This document shows, piece after piece, positions 7,962 through 15,817 of a DNA stretch of 38,383 nt. The translations under genes were made by a program, and so were the position numbers. The notes beneath the pieces were generated by a model. The model saw only the letters and a list, made by a program, of their open reading frames with translations, did not search any database and was not told where the DNA came from. Source of the DNA: a virus. Where the stretch lies: the IMG/VR virus record IMGVR_UViG_3300045885_000312, positions 1-38,383 of that record. One strand, given 5' to 3'. Each line of letters starts with the position of its first letter. Position 1 is the stretch's first letter.

Positions 7962-8004
7962 AAGGCGACGTTGGATCACGTGTTGATCTGATGTCGCCTT
8001 TTTT
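7962..8004 (+). terminator. Probable rho-independent terminator between TerL block and portal
   Basis: AAGGCGAC (7962-7969) pairs perfectly with GTCGCCTT (7993-8000) and is followed by further T residues, giving TTTTTT at 7999-8004. A second hairpin, GATCA-N5-TGATC (7974-7988), is nested in the loop and lengthens the structure. On this strand it has all parts of an intrinsic terminator. On the other strand no U-run follows. It would stop or reduce transcription entering the head genes unless antitermination or a new promoter operates. Confidence 0.72.
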
Positions 8005-8017
8005 GTGGGTTGCAGCA

Positions 8018-9370
8018 ATGAACCTCTGGCAACGTAGCAAAGATTGGCTCCGTATCAAAGCCGCAGAAGCGCTCGGGCTGAGTGATTTACGGCATCCAAC
8101 CGCCTGGCTGTCGAACTGGGCCGGGGGGAGTGCCCATGCGGGGATCTTCGTGTCACCCGAAAGCGCAATGACGCTTTCGGTCTACTACGCTTGCTTGCGC
8201 AATATCAGTGAGGACATTGGCAAACTGCCCCTCATGGTGTATCGCCGCTTAGACCCACGGGGCAAACAGCGGTTGCCGAATGATCCGCGGTACACGTTGC
8301 TCCATGATGCCCCGAACCCGGACATGACCGCGATGACCTTCCGGGAAACCCTGACGCATCACGCCATGGCGTGGGGCAATGGCTATGCGGAGATTGAGAG
8401 GTCGGGTGATGGCCGGGAAGTCGTGGCCCTGTGGCCCATTCATCCCAGTCGCGTGACCGTACGGTGGAGCCAGGAGTTGAATCAGCTCGTGTATGACGTG
8501 TACGGTACCCTGACCTTGGAAGGCAAGCTGATGCTCAAGCCCATGCGGTTACGCCAAGGGGCGGTGTTGCACTTAAAAGGGCTGGGCAGTGAGGGCTATC
8601 AGGGCTACTCCGTGGTGGCGCTAGCCGCCGAATCGCTCGGCGTCGGGCTGGCTGCGCAACGCTTTGGGGCCTCGTTCTTTGGCAACAATGCCTCGCTCGG
8701 GGGCCTTCTGGAGCATCCGGGCACCATCAGCGAAGTCGCGCAACGCAATCTGCGGCAATCCTGGCAGGAATTGTATAGCGGTCCAGGGTCAGTCGGGAAA
8801 ACGGCGGTCCTCGAAGAAGGCATGAAGTTCACCAAGCTTGGCGTGCCTCCCGATGAGGCGCAATTCCTCGAAACACGCCAGTTTCAGACGTCGGACATCT
8901 GCCGCTGGTTCCGCATGCCACCGCATAAGGTGCAGGATCTGGAGCGCGGCACGTGGGGCAATCTCGAACAACAGAATCTGGAATACGTCACCGATACCTT
9001 GACGCCCTGGTGTGTGCGGTGGGAGCAAGAACTGAAGCGCAAGCTGTTCCCTGAACCGGATATTTTCGCCGAATACTTGATGCTCGGCCTTCTCCGCGGC
9101 GATCAGGCGGCACGGGGCGCGTATTACCAGGTGCGCTTTAATCTCGGCACGTTGAGCCAGGATGACATCCGAGAACTCGAAAACGAGAACCCGCTCCCTG
9201 ATGGATTAGGAACGCATTACTTCATCGCGGCCAACAATTATATGCCTCTGGAGGCCGTCTTAAACGCCGCAGAGACAGCAGGCGCGACGGAGGAGGACGA
9301 GGATGACGATGCACAACCGGATTTTCCCGTACCTCTACGTCCAGGAGGCACGAATGGAACCGGACACTGA
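8018..9370 (+). CDS. Portal protein (HK97 family)
   Basis: This 450-aa protein matches HK97-type portals (Phage_portal): an N-terminal MNLWQRSKDWL, then the SAMTLSVYYACLRNISEDIGKLPLMVYRR block, TFRETLTHHAMAWGNGYAEI, and a central RFGASFFGNNASLGGLLEHPG region. The dodecameric portal is the DNA entry ring and the docking site for TerL and the connectors. ATG 8018 is chosen because the upstream in-frame ATG at 7991 lies inside the terminator hairpin. No strong ribosome site is visible for either. The acidic C-terminal end overlaps the protease gene. Confidence 0.93.
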   Translation: MNLWQRSKDWLRIKAAEALGLSDLRHPTAWLSNWAGGSAHAGIFVSPESAMTLSVYYACLRNISEDIGKLPLMVYRRLDPRGKQRLPNDPRYTLLHDAPNPDMTAMTFRETLTHHAMAWGNGYAEIERSGDGREVVALWPIHPSRVTVRWSQELNQLVYDVYGTLTLEGKLMLKPMRLRQGAVLHLKGLGSEGYQGYSVVALAAESLGVGLAAQRFGASFFGNNASLGGLLEHPGTISEVAQRNLRQSWQELYSGPGSVGKTAVLEEGMKFTKLGVPPDEAQFLETRQFQTSDICRWFRMPPHKVQDLERGTWGNLEQQNLEYVTDTLTPWCVRWEQELKRKLFPEPDIFAEYLMLGLLRGDQAARGAYYQVRFNLGTLSQDDIRELENENPLPDGLGTHYFIAANNYMPLEAVLNAAETAGATEEDEDDDAQPDFPVPLRPGGTNGTGH

Positions 9371-10319
9371 TTTGGTACTGGAGTTTGGCGATACTGCCCG
9401 GTGCTTTGTCAATCACCTTGGCATCTGGTGTATCGAGCCGCTGTGGTTTAATCAGGCAGTTCTGGCTGTGAAAGAGGGATTGTGGTGTCCGGGAGCGTTT
9501 GACAAGCATGAGTTTGATGAAACTCCAGTGGCCATCGACACAGGGCGCAAAGCCTATGATGTCCTCAATCGTGTGGCACGGATCCCGCTCATTGGTCCCA
9601 TGATGAAGGGTGACAGCAAATTTGGCGGGGTGTCTACCGTGCGGGCACGGCGACTCCTCCAGACCGCAGCGCGTGATCCTGACGTCGACAGTATCTTGCT
9701 GCATATCGACTCGCCCGGCGGGCATGTGGCTGGGACACAGGCCCTGGCCGATGATGTATACCGCATCGATCGCACGGTGAAGCCCGTCGTGACGCATTAT
9801 GACGACTTAGGGGCGAGTGCCGCCGTCTGGGTTGGCTCACAGGCGCGACACGTCAGCGTCAATCGCGGCGGGGAAGTCGGCTCGATTGGCACCGTAGCGG
9901 TCCTGGAAGACACGTCGAAGCGTATGGACCGCTTAGGGGTGACCGTGCATGTTATCAGTACCGGGCCCTACAAAGGCACCGGGGTCGAGGGTACGCCGCT
10001 CAGTACGGAAGGGCTGGCGTATATCCGGGAACGGGTGGAGAGCCTCAATCATCACTTTGTCGAAGCGCTGACCAGGGGGCGGCCTCTCTCCCTGGAGCAG
10101 TTGCACACCTTACGGGAGGGCAAAGTCTACGGGGCTAGCGATGCACAACGGTTGGGGCTGGTAGATCGTATCACCTCGTTGGAGGAAGCATTAGAAACTG
10201 CTCCGCGTGGAGCAGGCATCGCAGGGGGGAGGGCCGCAGTGGCCGCAGATGAGCTACGGGCACAACGGCTCAGGCAACGTCTGGCATCACAAGGAGATAC
10301 CTCATGCCAGGAGAAGTGA
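9354..10319 (+). CDS. S49-family head maturation protease (SppA-like)
   Basis: The product is 321 aa from ATG 9354, which has an AGGAGG five bases upstream. An alternative ATG at 9303 would add 17 residues and a longer overlap with portal. The fold is that of S49 signal-peptide-peptidase-like proheads (lambda C type): LLHIDSPGGHVAG, then LGASAAVW with probable nucleophile Ser155, GEVGSIGTVAV, and ISTGPYKGTG with probable base Lys207. It should trim capsid precursors during head assembly. The alanine/arginine-rich C-terminal tail overlaps the capsid gene by 16 nt, as is common in lambda C/Nu3-type layouts. Confidence 0.9.
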   Translation: MEPDTDLVLEFGDTARCFVNHLGIWCIEPLWFNQAVLAVKEGLWCPGAFDKHEFDETPVAIDTGRKAYDVLNRVARIPLIGPMMKGDSKFGGVSTVRARRLLQTAARDPDVDSILLHIDSPGGHVAGTQALADDVYRIDRTVKPVVTHYDDLGASAAVWVGSQARHVSVNRGGEVGSIGTVAVLEDTSKRMDRLGVTVHVISTGPYKGTGVEGTPLSTEGLAYIRERVESLNHHFVEALTRGRPLSLEQLHTLREGKVYGASDAQRLGLVDRITSLEEALETAPRGAGIAGGRAAVAADELRAQRLRQRLASQGDTSCQEK

Positions 10320-11695
10320 CGATCCATAGAGCCATGGCGGATCTCTCGGAGTACAAACGCCAGGCTGCCGAGTTGTTAGATCAGGCCGACGCGATCAAAG
10401 GCCAGGCGGAAGCCGAGCATCGCGGCATGACGGAGGAAGAACGGAAGGAATATAGCGATGTCATCGAGCAAGCGTATGCCCTGGAGGAGGAATATCAGCG
10501 CGAATTTGCCGCAGATCAGCGCGCGGCGGATGAAGCGTTAGCCAAAGTGGCTCGCCAAGATATTCTTGGCAGTGCAGCCCATCAGCGGCTGTCCCAGAGT
10601 CCCTATAGCCGTGTGACGCGTGTCCATCGGCGGCTGTACACCGATCCTGCTCGTGGGTTTGCCTCGTTCGGCGATTTTGCCCTCACCATTCAGCAAGCCT
10701 ATACGCCTGGCAATCCCCACATGGACGAGCGCTTGCTGCAAATTTCTGCCCAGACAGGCATGAACCAGGCCCAGGGCTCCGAGGGGGGCTATGCGGTGCC
10801 ACCGCAGTTCCTCACCTCGATCTGGGACGGGCTGAATGAAATGCCCGATAACCTGATGCAATACTGCGATGTCTACACGATCACGGGCGATAGTTTGACC
10901 ATCCCAGCCAATGCCGAAACGTCGCGGGCCACAGGCAGCCGCTACGGGGGTGTGCGGGCGTACTGGATTGCGGAGGGAGGGCAGATCACGAGTAGCTTCC
11001 CGCGCTTGCGGCAGATGAAACTGGAACCGCAAGAACTGGCAGCCCTTATCCCGATTACCAATAAGCTCCTGAATAATGCGCCGGCCTTGGGGCAATACTT
11101 AACCCGTGCGGCCACGGATGAGATTGGCTTCCTGGTCAACGATGCGATCCTGAATGGCGATGGGGTGGGTAAGCCCAAAGGCGTGCTGACGAGCTCCTCG
11201 TTGATTACCGTGGCAGCGGAAGGCGGCCAGGGCCTCGATACGGTGGTCGATGAGAACATCGAGAAGATGCATGCCAGATTACACAGCCGTGCCCGGTCCG
11301 GGGCAGCCTGGTATGTGAATCAAGATGTTGAGCCGCAGCTCAACGGCCTGCTCGTAGGCACCTGGCCGGTGATGCTCAACCCTGTTGGCGGCTTTCCCAG
11401 TATGGCGACGGCGCCGGTGCGTACCCTCAAGGGCCTGCCGATTCGTACCATCGAGTATGCCGATACCGTCGGCAATGTGGGCGATATTACGCTGCTCAAT
11501 CTGGGCTATTACGCGCTGGGCGTGCGAGCAGGCGGCATCGAGCAAGCCATGTCGATCCATCTGCGCTTCGATTTTGCGGAATCGGTTTTCCGCTTCATGT
11601 TTGCGGTGGACGGGCAATGCTGGCTGGAACAGCCGTTAACGCCCTTTAAAGGCACCAATACCCTGTCGCCCTTTGTGGCACTCGCAGCCCGCTAA
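10304..11695 (+). CDS. Major capsid protein (HK97 fold)
   Basis: This 463-aa protein has the two parts of an HK97-type capsid precursor. Residues 10-95 form a charged, helical delta/scaffold-like domain. The mature shell domain begins near the serine/arginine-rich stretch at about 100-110, with EGGYAVPPQFLTSIWD, a long ELAALIPITNKLL helix region, and GDGVGKPKGVL in the G-loop area. The S49 protease just upstream is the expected processing enzyme. AAGGAG lies before ATG 10304. A second ATG at 10334 is less well placed. No covalent cross-link residues can be confirmed by eye. Confidence 0.93.
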   Translation: MPGEVTIHRAMADLSEYKRQAAELLDQADAIKGQAEAEHRGMTEEERKEYSDVIEQAYALEEEYQREFAADQRAADEALAKVARQDILGSAAHQRLSQSPYSRVTRVHRRLYTDPARGFASFGDFALTIQQAYTPGNPHMDERLLQISAQTGMNQAQGSEGGYAVPPQFLTSIWDGLNEMPDNLMQYCDVYTITGDSLTIPANAETSRATGSRYGGVRAYWIAEGGQITSSFPRLRQMKLEPQELAALIPITNKLLNNAPALGQYLTRAATDEIGFLVNDAILNGDGVGKPKGVLTSSSLITVAAEGGQGLDTVVDENIEKMHARLHSRARSGAAWYVNQDVEPQLNGLLVGTWPVMLNPVGGFPSMATAPVRTLKGLPIRTIEYADTVGNVGDITLLNLGYYALGVRAGGIEQAMSIHLRFDFAESVFRFMFAVDGQCWLEQPLTPFKGTNTLSPFVALAAR

Positions 11696-11739
11696 AGGAC
11701 CCGTCCTATCGCCTGCCAGGGGGCAAAAAGGAGGAACGT

Positions 11740-12219
11740 ATGAAGCTGGTTGAACTGATGGGACTCGAAACCGGGGTGGCACCGAAAGACATCACCGGGG
11801 CGGCACAGACGGGCGATTATGTCAGCCTGAAAAACTATAGCCACTGCACCGTTGTGATCATTCAAGGCGCGTGGGCAGCCGGTACGCCAGCCGTGACGTT
11901 ACTGCAAGCAACGGATGTGGCCGCCTCGGGCGAAAAAGCCTTGGGCTTTACGAGTCGTTGGAGCAAAGTAGGCCTCGGCACGACCACGCAATTTGCGCAT
12001 ACGGATGTGGCCTCGAATACGTTTAACCTGCCCAATACGGCGAATACGATCACCGTGCTTGAAGTGGATGCCAACACGCTCGACACCAACAACGGCTTTG
12101 ATTGTATGCGCGTTGGGATTGCTTCGCCGGGAGCCAATGCGGATTTATTGAGCGTGCTCTATATCCTGAGTGGGGCACGGTACGCACAGGCAGCGATGCC
12201 GGATGCCAAGGTGGACTAG
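11740..12219 (+). CDS. Putative head protein after capsid
   Basis: The 159-aa protein has an excellent ribosome site (AAAAAGGAGGAACGT before ATG). It is beta-rich, with threonine and alanine repeats and the segment YVSLKNYSHCTVVIIQGAWAAGTPAVTLLQA. This general layout is seen in small structural proteins encoded after HK97-type capsid genes, possibly decoration or head-associated proteins. I cannot assign a defined family. Its position between capsid and the head-tail connector supports a virion role. Confidence 0.75.
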   Translation: MKLVELMGLETGVAPKDITGAAQTGDYVSLKNYSHCTVVIIQGAWAAGTPAVTLLQATDVAASGEKALGFTSRWSKVGLGTTTQFAHTDVASNTFNLPNTANTITVLEVDANTLDTNNGFDCMRVGIASPGANADLLSVLYILSGARYAQAAMPDAKVD

Positions 12220-12221
12220 TT

Positions 12222-12818
12222 ATGACGTGGGCCGGGGCCTATATGCGGGATATGCCATGGGGACTGGTGCAGACCGTGCCTCCAGCCGAGGCCCCAGTGA
12301 CGCTCGAGCAGGTCAAAGCCCATCTGCGCGTCGATCATGATGACGAGGATACGTTGATTACCGCATACCTGGACGCTGCACGGGGGCATGTCGAGACCGT
12401 CACGCGCTATCAACTGGTGACGGCCACGTATCGGCTCGATTTGCCGGCGTTCCCGGCTGTGTTGCGCTTGCCACGGCCTCCGCTGCAGTCCGTGACGAGT
12501 CTTGTCTATCACGATGGCAGCGATACCGAGCAAACCTTACCCGACACGGACTACAAGGTAGCAACCTCCGTGATCCCGGCCTATCTCGAGCCCGTAGACG
12601 GCTGGCCAGCGATTACCGAAGGTCCGGCGGCTGTCCAGGTAACATATGTGGCGGGGTTTGGGGAGCAAGCAGCCGTTCCGGCTGTGTACAAGGCCCTGCT
12701 CTTTTTGCTGATTGCCGATCTGTACGAGCACCGTGAAGCCGCAATTGAAATGGCACGGATGACGGAGAATAAGACGTATCAACGGCTTATCCAGGCTGCA
12801 CGCCTTCTGGAGGTCTAA
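12222..12818 (+). CDS. Head-tail connector (gp6-like)
   Basis: This 198-aa protein matches the gp6/phiE125 gp8 connector group: VTLEQVKAHLRVDHDDEDTLI, ITAYLDAARGHVETVTRYQL, then LPRPPLQSVTSLVYHDGSDTEQTL with a conserved V-YVAGFG stretch, and a terminal helix with ALLFLLIADLYEHRE. Connectors of this group form a ring under the portal. ATG 12222 is preceded by AAGGTGG and starts two bases after the previous stop. The open frame extends upstream to 12102, but that part overlaps the previous gene. Confidence 0.85.
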   Translation: MTWAGAYMRDMPWGLVQTVPPAEAPVTLEQVKAHLRVDHDDEDTLITAYLDAARGHVETVTRYQLVTATYRLDLPAFPAVLRLPRPPLQSVTSLVYHDGSDTEQTLPDTDYKVATSVIPAYLEPVDGWPAITEGPAAVQVTYVAGFGEQAAVPAVYKALLFLLIADLYEHREAAIEMARMTENKTYQRLIQAARLLEV

Positions 12819-12820
12819 CG

Positions 12821-13237
12821 ATGGCCGATTTGACCATTACGGCAACACAGGTACTCCCCAGTACCGGAGCGCAATATGTGGACGGCATAGCCGGGGCCGC
12901 GATTACGGCGGGGCAGGCGTGCTACAAAAGCACCGGCGACACGATCTTACTCGCCGATGCCGACGCGGGGAGTAATGCCGCGGCCAACGTCCTCGGCATT
13001 GCGCTCAACAATGCCGCTGCAGGACAACCGGTGCGACTGCAATCGACCGGCACGATTATTCTGGGAGCGGCCGCGGCTCCGGTCAAGGGCACCATTTATG
13101 TCCTCTCGGGCGGGGCAGGCGGGATTGCTCCGGCTGCAGATCTGGCGGCGGCAGATCGCGTGACCATTATCGGCGTAGGCGGAACAACCGCTGGAACGCT
13201 CGTGATGGACCTGTTTACGAGTAACGTTGTAGTGTAG
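12821..13237 (+). CDS. DUF2190-like capsid cement protein
   Basis: This 138-aa, alanine/glycine/threonine-rich beta protein contains AGAAITAGQACYKS, then NVLGIALNNAAAGQPVRLQSTG, and ends with GTTAGTLVMDLF. This order is characteristic of the DUF2190 family, whose members decorate or cement HK97-type capsids. GGAGG precedes the ATG. It sits between the connector and the head-closure genes, which is a little later than usual for a cement gene, but the sequence pattern is clear. Confidence 0.78.
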   Translation: MADLTITATQVLPSTGAQYVDGIAGAAITAGQACYKSTGDTILLADADAGSNAAANVLGIALNNAAAGQPVRLQSTGTIILGAAAAPVKGTIYVLSGGAGGIAPAADLAAADRVTIIGVGGTTAGTLVMDLFTSNVVV

Positions 13238-13245
13238 GGGACTGT

Positions 13246-13494
13246 ATGGAACTAGAAATCACGGAAGGCGTGAGGCATTCCCTGCAACGCGGTGATGCGA
13301 TTATCGTTACGCTGGCAGGGCCGGTGAGTACCCAGGCACGGATGCTCCTGCTCCGTCAACTCCAGGGCTTATTTCCTGCCCAAAAAGTCGTGGTATTAGA
13401 ACAGGGGATGACCTTCGAGGTCTACAGCGAACACACGAAGGAGGAGCAACAAGCCCCTGCTCTTGACGAGCCGAAACCTCGCACACGTAGGTAG
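13246..13494 (+). CDS. Small hypothetical head-module protein
   Basis: An 82-aa protein of unknown family. It has a short beta-alpha-beta pattern (DAIIVTLAGPVSTQARMLLLRQLQGLFPAQKVVVLEQGMTFEV) and a charged tail rich in E, P and R. It lies 8 nt after the cement-like gene and 2 nt before the head-closure gene, so it is clearly part of the operon. Its location suggests a minor structural or assembly role. Confidence 0.65.
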   Translation: MELEITEGVRHSLQRGDAIIVTLAGPVSTQARMLLLRQLQGLFPAQKVVVLEQGMTFEVYSEHTKEEQQAPALDEPKPRTRR

Positions 13495-13496
13495 CC

Positions 13497-13829
13497 ATGC
13501 AAGCCGGGAAATTGCGTACACGGTTGACCATCCAGAACGCCATGACACTGATTGATCCCTACGGCGAAAGTCTCAAGACGTGGACGACGTTGGCAACCGT
13601 CTGGGGCAGTGTCGAGCCGTTACGCATGCAAGAGTATTTCGAGGCCCAGCAGACCCAAGCCAAAGCCACACATCGCATTGAGATTCGCTATCTTCCTGGG
13701 GTGTTGCCGACCCAGCGCATTGTCATGGGGTCACGCATTTTTGAGATCACCGCCGTGCTGAATCCGCAAGAGCGCAACGCACGGCTCCAGATTCTTGCCG
13801 TGGAGAAGCCCGATTATGGCACGGTTTGA
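13497..13829 (+). CDS. Head-closure / head-tail adaptor (SPP1 gp16-like)
   Basis: The 110-aa protein fits the Phage_H_T_join family: MQAGKLRTRLTIQN at the start, a WTTLATVWGSVEPLRMQEYFEAQQ block, THRIEIRYLPGVLPTQRIVMGSRIFEITAVLNPQERNARLQILAVE at the end. It should cap the connector and join head and tail. Length and motif order are normal. It overlaps the next gene by 14 nt. Confidence 0.88.
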   Translation: MQAGKLRTRLTIQNAMTLIDPYGESLKTWTTLATVWGSVEPLRMQEYFEAQQTQAKATHRIEIRYLPGVLPTQRIVMGSRIFEITAVLNPQERNARLQILAVEKPDYGTV

Positions 13830-14250
13830 CCTCTCGTTGTTGGGGGATAGTGCTCTAGCGGCTCGGCTCGCCGCGTTGCCGGAGAAAACCGAGCGCAAGG
13901 TCCTGCGTCAGGCCATGCGGAGAGCAGGACAACCGATTTTGCAGGCGGCACGGAGCAATGCCAATCGCCGGTCTGGGCGTATGGCGCGGAGTATTAAGTT
14001 GCGGGCGTTACGTCGGCGCAAAGGCCGTATTGGGGTGGCAATTCAAACGGGCACACGCCTGGAGCTTGGTATAGGCGCGGACGATCAATATTACTACCCG
14101 GCGATTGTCGAATTTGGCGATGGCGAAACCCACAGACCGTATCGCTTCATGCGGCGGGCCCTGGACGCCAACCGGGCGACTAGTATGCAACGCCTACGGG
14201 TTGAAATCGGCCAAGGCATTGAACGCGAAGCAGCGACAACCACGCTATGA
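13816..14250 (+). CDS. HK97 gp10-like head-tail protein
   Basis: The product is 144 aa from ATG 13816, which has GGAGAAG about 7 nt upstream. A start 21 nt earlier is possible but less well placed. The N-terminal helix, LRQAMRRAGQPILQAARSNA, the RSGRMARSIKLR loop and the later YYPAIVEFGDGETHRPYRFMRRALDAN match the HK97 gp10 family, which has a tail-terminator-related role. It is strongly basic and overlaps both neighbours. Confidence 0.85.
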   Translation: MARFDLSLLGDSALAARLAALPEKTERKVLRQAMRRAGQPILQAARSNANRRSGRMARSIKLRALRRRKGRIGVAIQTGTRLELGIGADDQYYYPAIVEFGDGETHRPYRFMRRALDANRATSMQRLRVEIGQGIEREAATTTL

Positions 14251-14648
14251 GCCTCCTCAGTGATCTACGCACGGCTTTACTCGATGCTGTTGGCATGCCC
14301 ATCATTTATGTGGGAGCCGCTGAACAGGGGGCGACGTTACCGTATGCGGTCCTCTCGCGCATGGAGACTGATCGCGTACGGGGCCTCCCTGGTCCGCAGA
14401 GCCTGGCATTGAGCGAGTGGGAACTTGCGGTCTATACCGCACGGGTCTCGGAGCGGGAAACGTTCCGCAGTGTGGCGCGCAAAACCATCGAGACGTTGGG
14501 ACCATGGCGGGTGCATGGGGGCACATTAATCCAGAGTGCCGCCGTCATAAACGACTTTGATGACGAAGTGCCGCCTTCTGATGGCAGCGATCAGCCACGG
14601 CGGCGGGCAATCTTTCAATTTCAACTCTGGGCGGGCGAACCGCTCTAG
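14247..14648 (+). CDS. Tail completion protein (DUF3168-like)
   Basis: This 133-aa protein starts in an ATGA overlap. Its LRTALLDAVGMPIIYVGAAEQGATLPYAVLSR opening and SEWELAVYTARVSERETFRSVARKTIETL middle match the DUF3168/gp17 tail-completion group, which caps the head-proximal end of the tail tube. It is the usual neighbour of gp10-like and tail tube genes. Confidence 0.85.
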   Translation: MSLLSDLRTALLDAVGMPIIYVGAAEQGATLPYAVLSRMETDRVRGLPGPQSLALSEWELAVYTARVSERETFRSVARKTIETLGPWRVHGGTLIQSAAVINDFDDEVPPSDGSDQPRRRAIFQFQLWAGEPL

Positions 14649-14659
14649 GAGGGCCGTCA

Positions 14660-15091
14660 ATGGCTGAGGGTGTGATTGCGGATGGCACCAGGATTGTGTT
14701 TGAAAGTTCGGGCTTTGTCGGGTTTATTGTCGGCATTGACTTCGACATTCCAGGTCGGACGGCGTTGGACACGACGCACCTGGCCAGTACCTTGCCAGTT
14801 GGGTCGAATCAGTTTGGCGGGCGTACCTATATTCCCACTACATTAGCTGATCCAGGCTCGATGACGATGACGCTCAATTTTGACCCGGAGATTGAACTTC
14901 CACCGCTGAACAATGCGCCAGAGTTTATTCGTATCGAGTTTCCGACTCCTCCAGGGTTGACCACACCGGCTTCGTTTCGGGGGCAGGCGTTCATCACCTC
15001 GTCACCGATCACGATCCGGGTACAGGAACTGATTCAGGGCACGATCACCATGAAGGCGATTGGGATTTGGGAGCGGACCCCAGCCGCATAA
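14660..15091 (+). CDS. Major tail tube protein
   Basis: The 143-aa protein has the start of a siphovirus tail tube protein: a short N-terminal strand, GFIVGIDFDIPGRTALDTTHL, then PGSMTMTLNFDPE, typical of the lambda V/tube fold. It polymerises into the tube through which DNA passes. AGGAGGG lies before the ATG. It is followed, as expected, by the G/T chaperone pair and the tape measure. It is shorter than lambda V because it has no visible extra Ig-like domain. Confidence 0.85.
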   Translation: MAEGVIADGTRIVFESSGFVGFIVGIDFDIPGRTALDTTHLASTLPVGSNQFGGRTYIPTTLADPGSMTMTLNFDPEIELPPLNNAPEFIRIEFPTPPGLTTPASFRGQAFITSSPITIRVQELIQGTITMKAIGIWERTPAA

Positions 15092-15101
15092 GGGACACCG
15101 T

Positions 15102-15170
15102 ATGAAGAAAGACAAGGCCAAAAAAAGCAAGGCCAAGAAAGGGAAGGGTAAACGTGTCGACGCTACGTGA
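15102..15170 (+). CDS. Possible 22-aa lysine-rich peptide
   Basis: ATG 15102 opens a 22-residue, lysine-rich reading frame (KKDKAKKSKAKKGKGKR) that ends in TGA at 15168-15170 and overlaps the start of the G-like gene by 17 nt. The purine-rich sequence also supplies the GGGAAGGG ribosome site of that gene. It may be a leader that tunes translation or simply a by-product of the purine-rich leader. Confidence 0.3.
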   Translation: MKKDKAKKSKAKKGKGKRVDAT

Positions 15171-15549
15171 CCAACTCCTCGCACTCGCCACACAACAGAC
15201 CCATCGGGAACCCGTCAAGATTCCTGGCATAGGCGAAGTCCACATCCGAGTCATGACGGGCGCGGAAGCCATGGCATATAGCCTGGAAGCCGACACGATG
15301 GAAGGTCAGCCCGGGATGCTCTCGGCCTTGCTCATGGTCTGCACGGTCTGCGATCACGACGGGCAGCCGGTGTTTACCAAGGAGGATATTCCCACGCTGG
15401 TGAACCTCCCGTACCCTGTCTATCAAGCCCTGGTGAAGACCGCGCAGCATTTGAACGCGCTGGATATCACCCTGGAGGACGTGGAAAAAAACTCCGTACC
15501 TCATACCAGGAACGGCTCTGGCATCGCCTCGCCAGAGCACTCGGTATGA
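15154..15549 (+). CDS. Tail assembly chaperone, G-like
   Basis: This 131-aa protein starts at GTG 15154, with GGGAAGGG about 5 nt upstream. It has the general pattern of lambda G-like chaperones: an N-terminal helix, VHIRVMTGAEAMAYS, a LPYPVYQALVKTAQHLNAL helix, and a final LEDVEKNS segment. It binds the tape measure during tube assembly. At codons 112-113 an A-AAA-AAC slippery site allows a -1 frameshift into the T-like frame, giving a 220-aa GT fusion. The 18 residues after the site in the zero frame are poorly structured, as expected for a G tail. Confidence 0.88.
   Translation: MSTLRDQLLALATQQTHREPVKIPGIGEVHIRVMTGAEAMAYSLEADTMEGQPGMLSALLMVCTVCDHDGQPVFTKEDIPTLVNLPYPVYQALVKTAQHLNALDITLEDVEKNSVPHTRNGSGIASPEHSV
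15486..15492 (+). promoter_or_regulatory. -1 programmed frameshift site A-AAA-AAC
   Basis: In the zero frame the ribosome reads AAA (15487-15489) and AAC (15490-15492) after an A at 15486, a canonical slippery heptamer. After a -1 slip the frame stays open: CTC CGT ACC ... GGT leads straight into ATG 15546 of the T-like gene. The joined segment LWHRLARALGMSVREAK is a natural-looking T-domain start. A hairpin, CCGT-A-CCT with AGG-A-ACGG (15494-15501/15508-15515), follows almost at once and may act as stimulator, although the spacing is shorter than usual. Confidence 0.85.
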
Positions 15550-15815
15550 GTGTCCGGGAAGCCAAACAGCGGATTCATGCGGACGAGTGGCCACGCTGGA
15601 TGGTGTATGATGCCATCGAGGGCTTGACGCCTGTATCCGCCCAACAATTTGCCCAGATGTGCGCGCTCCTGTGTAACTACCTTGCCTCGAAACCGGGGAG
15701 ACGGTTCACCATGCACGACTTCTTACCGCAGTGGACGCCTCCACATCCTGTCCAGCAACAATCGCCGGAAGAGATTGAACGGACCTTGCTCCTGGCACTG
15801 GGAGGCCAGGCCTAA
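15546..15815 (+). CDS. Tail assembly chaperone, T-like domain
   Basis: From ATG 15546 the gene encodes 89 aa, but its natural product is probably the -1 fusion starting at 15492, which adds 18 residues and joins the G domain. MSVREAKQRI, a FAQMCALLCNYLASKPGRRFTMHDFLPQW helix-turn segment and a closing QQSPEEIERTLLLAL match the lambda T pattern, whose extension is needed for tail assembly. ATGA overlap with G. Independent translation from 15546 is possible but less likely to be the functional product. Confidence 0.85.
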   Translation: MSVREAKQRIHADEWPRWMVYDAIEGLTPVSAQQFAQMCALLCNYLASKPGRRFTMHDFLPQWTPPHPVQQQSPEEIERTLLLALGGQA

Positions 15816-15817
15816 CT

